NCBI RefSeq assembly: GCF_017114995.1
Contig: NZ_JABXKL010000039.1
Coordinates: 1 to 64,000 of the forward strand
Direction: 5' to 3'
Length of the DNA stretch: 64,000 bases
DNA from: Nostoc sp. NMS9
Lineage (GTDB): Bacteria; Cyanobacteriota; Cyanobacteriia; Cyanobacteriales; Nostocaceae
In this document: in pieces, positions 34,171-43,881 of the stretch
How positions within the stretch are numbered: position 1 is the first letter of the stretch
Layout: every line of letters begins with the position of its first letter
Notes under the pieces: model-generated
Told to the model about the DNA's origin: nothing
Databases searched by the model: none
What the model saw: only the letters and a program-made list of their open reading frames with translations
Program-made: the position numbers and the translations under genes

Positions 34171-34726
34171 CAAAACAGAATTCAGGAGTCACAAGTCAGA
34201 ATTCAGAATTCAGGAGCTTAGTGGTGCAGAAAAGTTTTCGGAGTCTCAAGTTGAGAAGACAGTAACACGGGAGAACTCAATTTGTTGCTCTATCTGCGAT
34301 CGTTTTTTTAGTGAAGCAGTGGCAGGTGGAGGACTCTTTCGAGGTAAGGTAGCTAATAAGGGAATTGGGAGGCGTTGATAACATAAACGTTCAATTTCGC
34401 GTTAATCCTAATTGTAAAAAACTTAATCACCGCAGACTATGCCAGTCGAGCATTTTGCGCCGACCTTCACGCACGACAACCAGAGCAACGGCAATGGCAA
34501 TCAAGGTGCAGCAGCCACTCGTGCTATTGTTAAATATTGAGCAAGTTTTTCTTGGAACTTTGCTATTGCTATGGGGTCTTGTTTATGCAGTTTAAGCAGG
34601 AGCCGTATCTTTGGGTTGGTAAAAATCGTGCTTCAGCACTGGAGAGTTGAAATGCTGAACCAGCTTTGTCATTGGTAAAAGAACAAACATCATGATGATA
34701 GTTCTATCAAGCTGCCCAGTTGAGCC
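34171..34726 (+). other. Intergenic region with short open frames
   Basis: GAATTCAG short repeats lie at 34190-34220. A 33-residue frame from ATG 34439 to TGA 34540 (MPVEHFAPTFTHDNQSNGNG, then NQGAAATRAIVKY) has a protein-like, Asn/Gly-rich composition; it may be a tiny gene or the tail of a lost one. No Shine-Dalgarno is seen before it. A hydrophobic frame near 34280-34345 is similarly unclear. No promoter is recognised for the TIR-WD40 gene. Confidence 0.3.
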
Positions 34727-37700
34727 ATGAGTAATAAGTTTGCATTTGATGTTTTCCTGAGCTATAGCACAAGAGATAAGGCTGTTGTTCATAACCTGGC
34801 AGAGAGGCTAAAGAACGATGCTGTCCGGGTATGGCTTGATGCCTGGGTGATTGAACCGGGAGACTCAATACCGCTCAAGATTCAGCAGGGAGTAGAGCAG
34901 TCACGCACACTGCTGATGTGCATGTCGCCTAACTACTTTAAATCTGAGTGGGGCAAGCTAGAACACCTATCACTTTTATTTCGCGATCCTACCAATACCC
35001 AACGTCGCTTCATTCCCATTTTGATTGCTGATTGTGAACGGCCCAACATTATTGCCCAGTTTCTCTACATCGACTGGCGCAATACATCGGATAAGGCTTA
35101 CGACAAGCTTTTAGCTACATGCCGAGGGCGAGAAGTTGAGCCATCAGAATCTGCTCTGTCAATGGACTCTATTATCCAGGAGCCAATAGTTCTTAAACAA
35201 GATAGTGATATTATATACATAGCCATTACTCCCAATGGCAAGACCGTTGTATCAGGATCTGAGGATAATACTCTCAAGGTTTGGGATTTAGCTAGTGGAC
35301 AATGCCGAGCCACGTTTGCAGGCCACACGAATATAGTGTTAGGAGTTGCTATTACTCCTGATGGCAAGATCGTTGTATCCGGGTCTGCCGATAAGACCCT
35401 TAAGGTTTGGGATTTAGCTAGTGGACAATGCCGAGCCACGTTTGCAGGCCACACGGATATAGTGTACGGAGTTGCTATTACTCCCGATGGCAAGACGGTT
35501 GTATCGGCGTCTAAGGATAATACCCTCAAGGTTTGGGATTTAGCTAGTGGACAATGCCGAGCCACGTTTGCAGGCCACACGGATATAGTGTACGGAGTTG
35601 CTATTACTCCCGATGGCAAGACGGTTGTATCGGCGTCTAAGGATAATACCCTCAAGGTTTGGGATTTAGCTAGTGGACAATGCCGAGCCACGTTTGCAGG
35701 CCACACGGATATAGTGTACGGAGTTGCTATTACTCCCGATGGCAAGACGGTTGTATCGGGGTCTGACGATGCTACCCTCAAGGTTTGGGATTTAGCTAGT
35801 GGACAATGCCGAGCTACGTTTGAAGGCCACACGCATAGCCTGAACGGAATTGCTATTACTTCCGATGGCAAGACCGTTGTATCCGGGTCTGCCGATAAGA
35901 CCCTTAAGGTTTGGGATTTAGCTACTGGACAATGCCGAGCCACGTTTGCAGACTACACGGATAGGGTGTACGCAGTTGCTATTACTCCCGATGGCAAGAC
36001 CGTTATATCGAGTTCGGCAGGAACGCTGAAGATTTGGCAACTACCGGAGCCTGATAGTTGGAGCGAAGCCACTCTCGCAACGCGCTACACCAATGCCAAA
36101 GTCATTTTGGCGGGAGATACCGGCGTCGGCAAATCTGGGCTAGCTCTGCGCCTCACCCGTAAGACCTTTGAACCGACAATCTCCACTGATGCTCACTGGG
36201 CTTCTCAGTTCAAGCTATCCCAAGACACCAACACCTCAAATACCGCCCGCGAGATTTGGCTATGGGACTTTGCCGGACAGCCCGACTATCGCCTTATTCA
36301 TCAACTATTTATGGATGAAACCCAGCTTGCGGTACTGGTGTTTAATCCCCAGCAAGACAATCCCTTTGAAGGGCTAGGACAGTGGGACAGCGACTTAGAA
36401 AAAGCGTCTCGTCGCGCTTTCAAAAAGCTGCTGGTTGCGGGTCGCTGTGACCGAGGCGGCTTGATGGTCAGCAAAAATGGCATTGAGGAATTTCAAAAAG
36501 AGCGAGGCTTTGCCACTTACCTGGAAACCAGTGCTCAAACGGGTGCTGGTTGCAACGACCTGCTCCAGGCCATTATCGAAAACATCGATTGGGATTCTAT
36601 CCCCTGGACAGCGACCACCCAAACGTTCAAAACTCTCAAAGAGGAAATCATCAAGCTGAGGGACGAAGATAAGGTTCTGCTCCGCATGGCGGAACTCAAG
36701 CAGCAGTTTGAACTGCGTCTGCCGAATCAATCCTTCACGATTCAAGAGCTACGGGCGGTTGTCGGTCTGCTGGCTGGGCCAGGATTAGTTTGGAAGCTTG
36801 AGTTTGGCGATTTTGTGCTGCTTCAGCCCGAACGCATCAACGCTTATGCCTCAGCCTTGGTGCGTAAGGTTCGCGAACACCCCGAAGAAATTGGCTGCAT
36901 CCTGGAGCGAGACATCCTCGACGCCAATTTGGATTTTCAAGACATGAAGCGGCTACCCCCTGACGACGAAGCCATTGTACTGCGGGCAATGCATCAAACC
37001 CTGGTGAATTATGGCATCTGCTTAAGAGCAGAAACCGAACAGGGAACGCAACTCGTATTACCTTCATTCTTCAAACGCGAACGTCCTGACCTGGAAGATC
37101 ATCCCGCCCCGATCGTCAGCTATCGGTTTAAGGGGGGGATCGAAGAGATTTATGCAACCCTGGTGGTGCGCCTGCATCATACGTCAGCCTTCGACAATGA
37201 CCGTCTCTGGAAATTTGCCGCCGACTTCAAAACTCCCACAGGTCAGCAAATTGGCTTTAAGTTGACAAAGAAGCGGGAAGGCTCGGCAGAGTTAATGGTC
37301 TACTGTAACCCTAAAATTCCCATCGACACTAAAGTCACATTTATTCGATACGTCCATGAGCACCTATTTCAAAAAGGTACGGACGTGCATCGCGATCGCC
37401 ACTATGTTTGCCTCGACTGTAGCACCCCTGTCGAAAATTTCAAAGCGGTTCAGAGACGCTTAGAAGAAGGCAGAAAAGACATTCCCTGCATCTATTGTGA
37501 GAAGCGAGTTCCCCTTTGGGACTTAATTGAGGAAAAATTTGCCTCACCGGAGTTCCAAGAGCAAGTCCGTAAACTAGAAGCTCAATCCCAAGCCGGGATT
37601 GATAACCAAAGCAGAGAACTGATTTTGATGGGACATGCCTATGCGATTGCTGGGGAGGCAGGACAAATCTTTCGCCAAATCTCAAACTCTGACTGGGGCA

Positions 37701-38032
37701 TTGATGGTGAGATCGAATTCAAAAACGACCAAGGAGAAGCCAGTGGCAAGCGAGTTTATCTGCAGCTTAAGTCTGGAGACTTGTATTTATATAAGCGCAA
37801 AAGAGACGGTAAAGAGATTTTCGCTAAACCACGCCACGCTGAATACTGGCATCCCGACAGCCAAAATTATCCGGTGATGCTTGTCATCCGTACTTCAGAC
37901 CAACAAATCCGTTGGATGAATGTATCTGACTATCTAGCAAAGCACGGCAAACGAAAAAGGCAAATTGAATTTGACGGTGAACCATTTACGGCTTTGAATC
38001 TGGTGAATCAACGTAATCGTTTGTTGGCTTAG
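34727..38032 (+). CDS. TIR - WD40 - Ras-like GTPase - DUF4365 protein
   Basis: 1101 aa. Residues 1-140: TIR (FDVFLSYSTRDKAV, Glu79 in SEWGKLEHLSLL). About 155-445: seven WD40 blades, six nearly identical (LKVWDLASGQCRATFAGHT) spaced exactly 42 aa. About 455-630: Roc/Rab-like GTPase (GDTGVGKSGLALRL, WDFAGQPDYRLIHQLF). About 640-860: COR-like linker. About 895-925: Cys4 motif (CLDC...CIYC). About 955-1095: DUF4365, a restriction-nuclease-like fold (DWGIDGEIEF, VYLQLKSG with Asp993, Gln1013, Lys1015). Sensor repeats, a nucleotide switch and two possible effectors in one chain suggest a self-contained conflict or immune protein. No partner genes. Weak Shine-Dalgarno (GAG). Confidence 0.88.
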   Translation: MSNKFAFDVFLSYSTRDKAVVHNLAERLKNDAVRVWLDAWVIEPGDSIPLKIQQGVEQSRTLLMCMSPNYFKSEWGKLEHLSLLFRDPTNTQRRFIPILIADCERPNIIAQFLYIDWRNTSDKAYDKLLATCRGREVEPSESALSMDSIIQEPIVLKQDSDIIYIAITPNGKTVVSGSEDNTLKVWDLASGQCRATFAGHTNIVLGVAITPDGKIVVSGSADKTLKVWDLASGQCRATFAGHTDIVYGVAITPDGKTVVSASKDNTLKVWDLASGQCRATFAGHTDIVYGVAITPDGKTVVSASKDNTLKVWDLASGQCRATFAGHTDIVYGVAITPDGKTVVSGSDDATLKVWDLASGQCRATFEGHTHSLNGIAITSDGKTVVSGSADKTLKVWDLATGQCRATFADYTDRVYAVAITPDGKTVISSSAGTLKIWQLPEPDSWSEATLATRYTNAKVILAGDTGVGKSGLALRLTRKTFEPTISTDAHWASQFKLSQDTNTSNTAREIWLWDFAGQPDYRLIHQLFMDETQLAVLVFNPQQDNPFEGLGQWDSDLEKASRRAFKKLLVAGRCDRGGLMVSKNGIEEFQKERGFATYLETSAQTGAGCNDLLQAIIENIDWDSIPWTATTQTFKTLKEEIIKLRDEDKVLLRMAELKQQFELRLPNQSFTIQELRAVVGLLAGPGLVWKLEFGDFVLLQPERINAYASALVRKVREHPEEIGCILERDILDANLDFQDMKRLPPDDEAIVLRAMHQTLVNYGICLRAETEQGTQLVLPSFFKRERPDLEDHPAPIVSYRFKGGIEEIYATLVVRLHHTSAFDNDRLWKFAADFKTPTGQQIGFKLTKKREGSAELMVYCNPKIPIDTKVTFIRYVHEHLFQKGTDVHRDRHYVCLDCSTPVENFKAVQRRLEEGRKDIPCIYCEKRVPLWDLIEEKFASPEFQEQVRKLEAQSQAGIDNQSRELILMGHAYAIAGEAGQIFRQISNSDWGIDGEIEFKNDQGEASGKRVYLQLKSGDLYLYKRKRDGKEIFAKPRHAEYWHPDSQNYPVMLVIRTSDQQIRWMNVSDYLAKHGKRKRQIEFDGEPFTALNLVNQRNRLLA

Positions 38033-38069
38033 TATAGTTTTGCGTAAAAGCGTAGCGTTTTTAATGCAG

Positions 38070-38362
38070 GGGGATGCATTGGCATTGCAGGGGCACGCAT
38101 TAACATTGTATCAGGATGCATTGGCATTGCAGGGGCACGCATTAACATTGTATCGGGACGCATTGGCATTGCAGAGGGACGCATTAACATTGTATTGGGA
38201 TGCATTGGCATTGCAGAGGGACGCATTAACATTGTATTGGGATGCATTGGCATTGCAGAGGGACGCATTAACATTGTATTGGGATGCATTGGCATTGCAG
38301 AGGGACGCATTAACATTGTATTGGGATGCATTGGCATTGCAGAGGGATGCATTGGCATTGCA
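38070..38362. repeat. 21/42-bp minisatellite
   Basis: About fourteen 21-bp units alternate between GGGATGCATTGGCATTGCAG and GGGACGCATTAACATTGTAT types, giving a 42-bp higher-order period. As 21 is a multiple of 3, several frames on both strands are open (heptads like DALALQR-DALTLYW). No convincing start signal exists, so I call it non-coding. It lies directly after the TIR-WD40 gene. Confidence 0.85.
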
Positions 38363-38499
38363 AGGTATTGCCAAATTTAATTCGCTACAAATTAATGAAA
38401 TGCTGTACTTAGGCTGTTGTTTTAACTTAAGTATTCGTATCTGCACCACTAAGATTCAAGAGTCAAAATGAATTTTGTGCAACTGGTATATAGCGCAAC

Positions 38500-38600
38500 A
38501 GTAGGACTCCTGCACAGAAGTAAGCTACGCGCATCGTCTGTCTGCGACACGCTGCGCGAACGTAGAGAGCGTCTGAATCACCAGATCTAAAACCCCTACT
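38500..38600. repeat. Dispersed palindromic repeat
   Basis: It contains GTAAGCTACGCGCATCGTCT and GACACGCTGCGCGAACGTAG, members of the same short family seen near 2390, 20000, 21770, 22130, 29620 and 31545. No gene. Confidence 0.5.
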
Positions 38601-38621
38601 AAAAGATTACTGAATTCTTCT

Positions 38622-39554
38622 TCAGAAGTTAGTCTCTTGTAAAAACTCAAGAATCGTTTTATTCAACACCTCAGAAGCCCCAGTTGAGGCATCATGACAG
38701 CAGTTAGATAAAATCTGTAATTTGGAATTGGGGATATGTTGATGTAATTTTTTACCATGACTAGCAGGAAACCAACTATCTTGCTCACCCCACAAAACTA
38801 GTGTAGGACACTTAATTGCACTCAGATTATTTTGAATTTTAGTGAGCATATTTGGCTTATTTGCTTGCCAATTCTCAATTTCTCGCGCGGCTATTTGTAA
38901 CTCTTCGGCGACTTTTGCGATCGTACCAGGCAATTCAGTAAATGGGTAAGTTATCCAATAGATATCTTCCTGCGTCAAGATTGAAGGATCGAATAATACC
39001 CCACGTCTTTCTATTGCCATAACTTCTCTAAATAAAGGTGCAAACAGATATGTCAGACGTAAAGAGTCAATTGTTTGCATTACTTCTAGGGGGGTTTGGG
39101 CAAGCAACCACATAGACCAATGGGGTAGCTGTTCGGCAAAAACAGGTACGTTTACTACTATCAGCCGTCCGATTAACTGCGGATTTTCTTGAGCAAGAGC
39201 AAGGGCAACTAATCCCCCTAGAGATTCGGCCACAATCACTGCGGGTTCATCACATAATGCCTGAATAATTCTTTGAAACTCAATAACTTGATGACCGTTA
39301 TGTTCTTTACGAGACAATGGTTTTTCGGAAAAACCAAAACCTTTGGCATCAAAACAAATTACTCGGTAATATTTAGATAATGGTGCGACGCTGTGACGCC
39401 AATTGTAGCTCCAACTCCCCATACCATGTAATAAAATTAGCGGTTTACCTTTACCTTTTTCGCCATAAGCAATTTGTATAGGATAGCCTTTAGCATCACT
39501 AATAACTAGACTTTGCCGCCCTTTAGGAAAAGTAGCTTGCCACCAATCTTTCAT
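38622..39554 (-). CDS. Alpha/beta hydrolase
   Basis: 310 aa from the ATG at 39554 (a TTG six codons earlier is less likely). Fold markers: PLILLHGMGSWSYNWRH (oxyanion loop), VICFDAKGFGFSEKP, nucleophile Ser in VAESLGGLVALALA, Asp in LVLWGEQDSWFPA and late His in SNCCHDAS. The pattern is close to haloalkane-dehalogenase/esterase-like enzymes; the substrate is unknown. It starts 20 bp after the DUF4112 gene and is probably co-transcribed with it. Confidence 0.85.
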   Translation of the reverse strand: MKDWWQATFPKGRQSLVISDAKGYPIQIAYGEKGKGKPLILLHGMGSWSYNWRHSVAPLSKYYRVICFDAKGFGFSEKPLSRKEHNGHQVIEFQRIIQALCDEPAVIVAESLGGLVALALAQENPQLIGRLIVVNVPVFAEQLPHWSMWLLAQTPLEVMQTIDSLRLTYLFAPLFREVMAIERRGVLFDPSILTQEDIYWITYPFTELPGTIAKVAEELQIAAREIENWQANKPNMLTKIQNNLSAIKCPTLVLWGEQDSWFPASHGKKLHQHIPNSKLQILSNCCHDASTGASEVLNKTILEFLQETNF

Positions 39555-39573
39555 TCTTTTATCAATAAACAAT

Positions 39574-40080
39574 TTAACCGCCTGTAAAGGCGCTCCACAG
39601 GATTCTAATTAGGATCACGGGCAATGCTACTAAGACAATGGAGATTAGCAACAATCCAGCTAAAACGGCAAAGATAAACCATCTGTCTGCACTCTTTTGC
39701 TCGCTGGGAAACTTTAAGTATTCTTCCAAGAGCTTGATATTATTAGTGTTAGCTCTCCAGGCAAAATCAAAAAAGTCTCCCAAAACTGGGACAGCGCCTA
39801 CCAAGCCATCAATGATTACGTTCAAAACCATTTTACCTAGAGTGGCTCTAGATACGCCTAGCCGTGCTGCTTCTAGAATGATGTAGCTAGAAAACATTAT
39901 TCCCAAAAAATCACCACCAATTGGTATGAGTCCTAAAATTGGATCTAAACCAAAACCAATCTTTGTGCCAGGAATGGTAATAGCATTATCCAGCAACCGA
40001 CTTAACTGACGCAGGCGCTTTAAGGTGGGTGCTTTGGCATCAGGTTCAATCATCGAAAATCGAGGAGGAGAATCAGGCAT
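39574..40080 (-). CDS. DUF4112 membrane protein
   Basis: 168 aa. LRQLSRLLDNAITIPGTKIG, then FGLDPILGLIPIGGDFLG and GAVPVLGDFFDFAWRANTNN are the hallmarks of DUF4112. Two reentrant-like hydrophobic hairpins plus a C-terminal helix (FIFAVLAGLLLISIVLVALP). Function unknown. It lies in a minus-strand run with an alpha/beta hydrolase and a YihY protein. Confidence 0.85.
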   Translation of the reverse strand: MPDSPPRFSMIEPDAKAPTLKRLRQLSRLLDNAITIPGTKIGFGLDPILGLIPIGGDFLGIMFSSYIILEAARLGVSRATLGKMVLNVIIDGLVGAVPVLGDFFDFAWRANTNNIKLLEEYLKFPSEQKSADRWFIFAVLAGLLLISIVLVALPVILIRILWSAFTGG

Positions 40081-40167
40081 AGAGGCGATCGCTAACTTTG
40101 TATTGAATCGTTAGATATTTTACTCCCCTACTGAGCTTTTGCAATCATTTTCTCAGGGATTTACGAA

Positions 40168-41067
40168 TTAATATTTTACTTGCGATTGCGGCTGGGCTTT
40201 TGAGCGCATATCTTCGCCGACTGTCACGTTCAACTGATCGCCGATTAACAGAACAGCAGCACTCATTGACAGCCAGAGCATTAAAACTATCACAGCTCCT
40301 ACAGCACCATATACTTTATTATAATTGCCAAAATTCGCCACATACAGCCGAAATAGGGCAGACAACATTGCCCAAAAAACAGCTGCTAAAATTGCTCCAG
40401 GCATCATTGGCGTGCCTGAGTTCCATTTGCTTGGGCCATAGCGATAGACAAAGCCAAAGGCGACAGCGACAATACTTAAAGCTAAAGGCCAGCGTAACAG
40501 TAGCCAAAGATGCAACAAAAAGACCAAAGAACTATTTTCGCGCACTACTATTCCCAAAAGCCAGTCACTGGTAAACACTGAGAAAGAAGCCAATACTAAA
40601 AGCAACATAGTACCGACTGTTAATCCCAGAGAGACAAGCTTGGCTTTCCAAAAGGGGCGGATGTTTTCTGAGGGAATTTGATGGATTTGATCGAGGGCTG
40701 TCATCGCGGTACTCACCGCCCCAGAAGCAGTCCAAATTGCTAATACAAAGCTTAGAGAAAATAAACCACTGTTTTTGGAGTTAGTAATTTCTGTGGTAGC
40801 AAAATCACGAATCAGATCCAGGGCTTGTTCAGGTAGGACTTGACTTAGTTGTGCCGCCAGTTGTTTAAAGGTATTTTGTAAAGATTCCGCCAATAAGCCA
40901 ATGGCTGTGATGATAGCAAGAATTGCTGGAAACAGCGATAGCATGGCATTGAAGGCGATTTCCGAGGCGAGTCCCAAAAGTCGCCTTTCGATTGTCCTAG
41001 AAAAAGTTTTTTTGAGCGTGCGCCAATTGAGGTGGCGAAAGAAGCGAAAAAAACGAGGCTTTGGCAT
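40168..41067 (-). CDS. YihY/BrkB-family membrane protein
   Basis: 299 aa with about six membrane segments. LLGLASEIAFNAMLSLFPAI at the start, FSLSFVLAIWTASGAVSTAM, and GAILAAVFWAMLSALFRLYV followed by GAVGAVIVLMLWLSMSAAVL are typical of YihY/BrkB proteins (once called ribonuclease BN; now seen as possible transporters). It is 88 bp upstream of the DUF4112 gene. Confidence 0.88.
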   Translation of the reverse strand: MPKPRFFRFFRHLNWRTLKKTFSRTIERRLLGLASEIAFNAMLSLFPAILAIITAIGLLAESLQNTFKQLAAQLSQVLPEQALDLIRDFATTEITNSKNSGLFSLSFVLAIWTASGAVSTAMTALDQIHQIPSENIRPFWKAKLVSLGLTVGTMLLLVLASFSVFTSDWLLGIVVRENSSLVFLLHLWLLLRWPLALSIVAVAFGFVYRYGPSKWNSGTPMMPGAILAAVFWAMLSALFRLYVANFGNYNKVYGAVGAVIVLMLWLSMSAAVLLIGDQLNVTVGEDMRSKAQPQSQVKY

Positions 41068-41198
41068 AATTTAGAGTTAAAACGGTTGGGTTTATTAACT
41101 ACTGTGCTAAATTTTGCGTAGCGATCGCATCTATCTTTCTACCGCAAGAATACTGAGTGGAGAGTGGGGGAGAGTTCCTAACTAATGACTATTAATCT

Positions 41199-41696
41199 AT
41201 GAATCAAGATTTAACACAACAGTGGTTGACAGAAATCCAGGTAATCAAAGAGCAGATGGCACAGCTGCAACACGAGCGCGATACGGCTTGGGAAAGTGCC
41301 CAAAAATGGCGTCAGCTTTACAATACAGAAGCAGAACAACGCCGCACAGATACCCAACTTTCCCAACAGACGATCGCCTCCCTCAAGGCAGAACTGCATA
41401 AACTGCAAGGTTTTGAAGTAGACACACTGGCTGCTGGGACACCAGTAGCTATTCAACAAGAAATAGAACAGCTAAAATCTGTGGAAGACTTGCAAGCTAA
41501 ACTTATCGCCGCGATCAAAGAACGCGATCGCCTCTTGCAAGCTTTGAAAACTGAGCAGGACAACCACGCCCAAACTCGCAATAGCCTTACTACTGCCTTG
41601 GGTGATGCTATCGATAGCTTGACACACGAACGAGCAGGGGCAGGGGAGCAGGGGAGCAGGGGAGCAGGGGAGCAGGGGAGCATAAGGGAGAAATAA
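41199..41696 (+). CDS. Coiled-coil protein with repeat-derived tail
   Basis: 165 aa. Residues 5-75 and 85-125 are long heptad helices (IKEQMAQLQHERDTAWESAQ, EQDNHAQTRNSLTTALGDAI). The last 20 residues (ERAGAGEQGSRGAGEQGS) are encoded by an intergenic-type GGGGAGCAG repeat, so the original stop was probably lost or lay earlier. The unrepeated part looks like a conserved cyanobacterial protein of unknown role. Confidence 0.65.
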   Translation: MNQDLTQQWLTEIQVIKEQMAQLQHERDTAWESAQKWRQLYNTEAEQRRTDTQLSQQTIASLKAELHKLQGFEVDTLAAGTPVAIQQEIEQLKSVEDLQAKLIAAIKERDRLLQALKTEQDNHAQTRNSLTTALGDAIDSLTHERAGAGEQGSRGAGEQGSIREK

Positions 41697-41725
41697 CCAA
41701 TGCCCAATGCCCAATGCCCAATGCC
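41632..41725. repeat. Short tandem repeats spanning a gene end
   Basis: 41632-41682 has copies of GGGGAGCA (inside the preceding coding region). 41700-41725 has copies of TGCCCAA. The first family is the inverse of the repeat in the pyrC-like gene. Confidence 0.8.
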
Positions 41726-42817
41726 CTAAAATCCCATTGCCTTGGCTACTGCGCCCAGTTCCGCTGCGATACCCTGTTGAAATTGACTGTGATTGTGTTT
41801 AATGGCTGTATCTGGGTCTTTTAGTCCATTGCCTGTGAGTACACAAACTACTGTCGCCCCTGTGGGGATTTGGTCTTTCACCTGCAACAACCCAGCGACA
41901 GAAGCGGCGCTAGCAGGTTCACAGAAGATACCTTCTGATGCTGCCAAAAGTCGATAAGCGTCGAGAATTTCGGCATCGGTAACGGCGTGGAAATTTCCCT
42001 GACTGGCGGTTTGTGCTGCGATCGCTAATTCCCAACTTGCAGGGTTGCCGATGCGAATTGCTGTCGCTAGGGTTTCGGGATGCGCCACTGGCTGACCGTG
42101 GACTAAGGGGGCTGCTCCTGCGGCTTGGAATCCCATCATCTTGGGTAGGCGATCGCACTTTCTGGCTTGATGGTATTGACAAAATCCCATCCAATATGCT
42201 GTGATATTTCCGGCATTTCCCACGGGAATACACAGCCAGTCTGGTGCATCACCCAATGCATCGACAATTTCAAAGGCTGCTGTTTTTTGTCCTTCTAGCC
42301 TGTAGGGATTGACCGAATTCACCAAAGTGATCGGATAGCTTTCGGCCATCTCGCGGACAATTTCTAGAGCTTGGTCAAAATTACCTTTAATTGCCAATAC
42401 TTCTGCGCCGTACAGTAATGCTTGGGCTAATTTGCCCAGCGCCACATAACCGTCGGGAATCAGTACAAAGGCATTCATGCCTCCACGTCTGGCATAAGCG
42501 GCGGCGGCGGCTGAGGTATTGCCCGTGCTAGCACAAATTACTGCTTTTGCCCCTGCTTCCTTAGCCTTGGAAATTGCCATAGTCATCCCCCGGTCTTTGA
42601 AGCTGCCGGTAGGATTCAAACCGTCGTATTTTACAAAAACCCGTACTTGTCTGCCAATGCGTTCTGCGATCGCTGGCACTGGTATTAGAGGTGTGTTGCC
42701 CTCCAATAGAGTGACAATCGGTGTTTTTTCGCTGACAGGCAAGTATTCACGATAGGCTTCTATCAGTCCGGGCCAGGGTTGGCGATGAGATGTAGCAACA
42801 GACAGGCTCAAAGTCAC
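41726..42817 (-). CDS. thrC: Threonine synthase
   Basis: 363 aa, short bacterial form. PLP enzyme converting O-phosphohomoserine to threonine. Motifs: [33 protein letters not shown] (PLP Lys), [15 protein letters not shown], and the phosphate loop region [17 protein letters not shown] start at 42817 without a clear Shine-Dalgarno. A second threonine synthase-like gene lies at 49874-51184. Of the two, this one is the better candidate for the housekeeping enzyme. Confidence 0.9.
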   Translation of the reverse strand: MTLSLSVATSHRQPWPGLIEAYREYLPVSEKTPIVTLLEGNTPLIPVPAIAERIGRQVRVFVKYDGLNPTGSFKDRGMTMAISKAKEAGAKAVICASTGNTSAAAAAYARRGGMNAFVLIPDGYVALGKLAQALLYGAEVLAIKGNFDQALEIVREMAESYPITLVNSVNPYRLEGQKTAAFEIVDALGDAPDWLCIPVGNAGNITAYWMGFCQYHQARKCDRLPKMMGFQAAGAAPLVHGQPVAHPETLATAIRIGNPASWELAIAAQTASQGNFHAVTDAEILDAYRLLAASEGIFCEPASAASVAGLLQVKDQIPTGATVVCVLTGNGLKDPDTAIKHNHSQFQQGIAAELGAVAKAMGF

Positions 42818-43881
42818 GGGATTTAAAATTTCTTAATGTAAGGATTGGATATTTAGAAAGGGTGGGATAGGGAAGCGCAAAATGGGAAAGAGGAAGAAAG
42901 TAAATTTTTCGTTACCAATTGCCTGTTCAGAAGTTCCCTAATCCAAAAGAATCTTGTTAAGAATATTATTTTTTGTGGTGCAGGCGTTTCACTTGCTATT
43001 TTTATTTAGAACGTTAATTTATCATAAACCGCCACGGCGACCTTCGATTTAATAAATTAGCTTAGGAACATGAATTAAAAAAAATGCAAAACTTCATCCT
43101 GTATCTAGCTTCCCTCTCCTTTATAAGGAGAGGGATTGGGGGTGAGGTAAGCCAAGTACATAAATTGTATGTTATTTAATTCTTATTCCTTAGAGGATAC
43201 TGACGAGGTGAAAAATCATCTGCAAATCTATAGGACTCTTATTTGACTTTTGAACAAGACTCAGTATGTACCTATCCTATTCCCTATTCCCTGTTCCCTG
43301 TCCATACAAGTAAATTCAGGAATCAAACCGGATTCCTATATCAGACTTACGTCATAACTCTCTGAAACTCTTATTTATCCGTGGTTAAAGTTGCTTTTAC
43401 TGACTTATTTTAGTCAACTGCATCTATGTATTTTCCCACGCTATTCGTTTCAGTGAAGATAGGAAAATACTTAAGAGGCTGTTTCTTTTTGATGGTAGCC
43501 TTCCACCTCCCTTTCTACGAGAGACTGCACTAAGTGCAAGTGCTTCGCCCTACGTTTTTTCATGATTTAGCTTAATTCTTGATATAGTCTACATATAATT
43601 TCTTGCGTAAATTCCCCAAAAACGGCGATAATCATTTGTACAACCATAATTGACAGACTATAAATTAACTATTCCTAAGTACCATCCAGTGGAAGGAAGC
43701 TTTACACACTTGGGTCAGTGTCTTTTTTTGGAACACAGCCATTATAATCACCGTCTTTTATGATTGAACCCCAAATCCATTAGGGTAATTGATTGAAAAT
43801 ATACAATAATGTAATAAAGCTTAAAAGAGCATTATTATAATATTTCTAATGGTGTGAGTTAAATTGTGGATTGAATTAGCG
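42818..43881. other. Long intergenic region
   Basis: About 1 kb without a gene. It holds a perfect palindrome CCCTCTCCTT-TAT-AAGGAGAGGG (43112-43134, relative of 6781-6870), short repeats around 43275 (TCCCTATTCCCTGTTCCCTG) and a dispersed repeat at 43515-43555 (TCTACGAGAGACTGCACTAA). A TTG at 43864 is in frame with the next gene but is not used in my call. Confidence 0.5.

Noticed and set aside
34365..34595. 76-aa frame before the TIR-WD40 gene
   Set aside because: Starts at a TTG without Shine-Dalgarno; composition is unlike a real protein and another short frame in the same place looks better.
35098..35943. 281-aa open frame on the minus strand across the WD40 repeats
   Set aside because: It is antisense to the WD40 blades and open only because the repeat period is a multiple of three; composition is not protein-like and no start signal fits.
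38029..38471. Three overlapping repetitive frames on both strands of the minisatellite
   Set aside because: A 21-bp period keeps several frames open at once, and no frame has a proper start.
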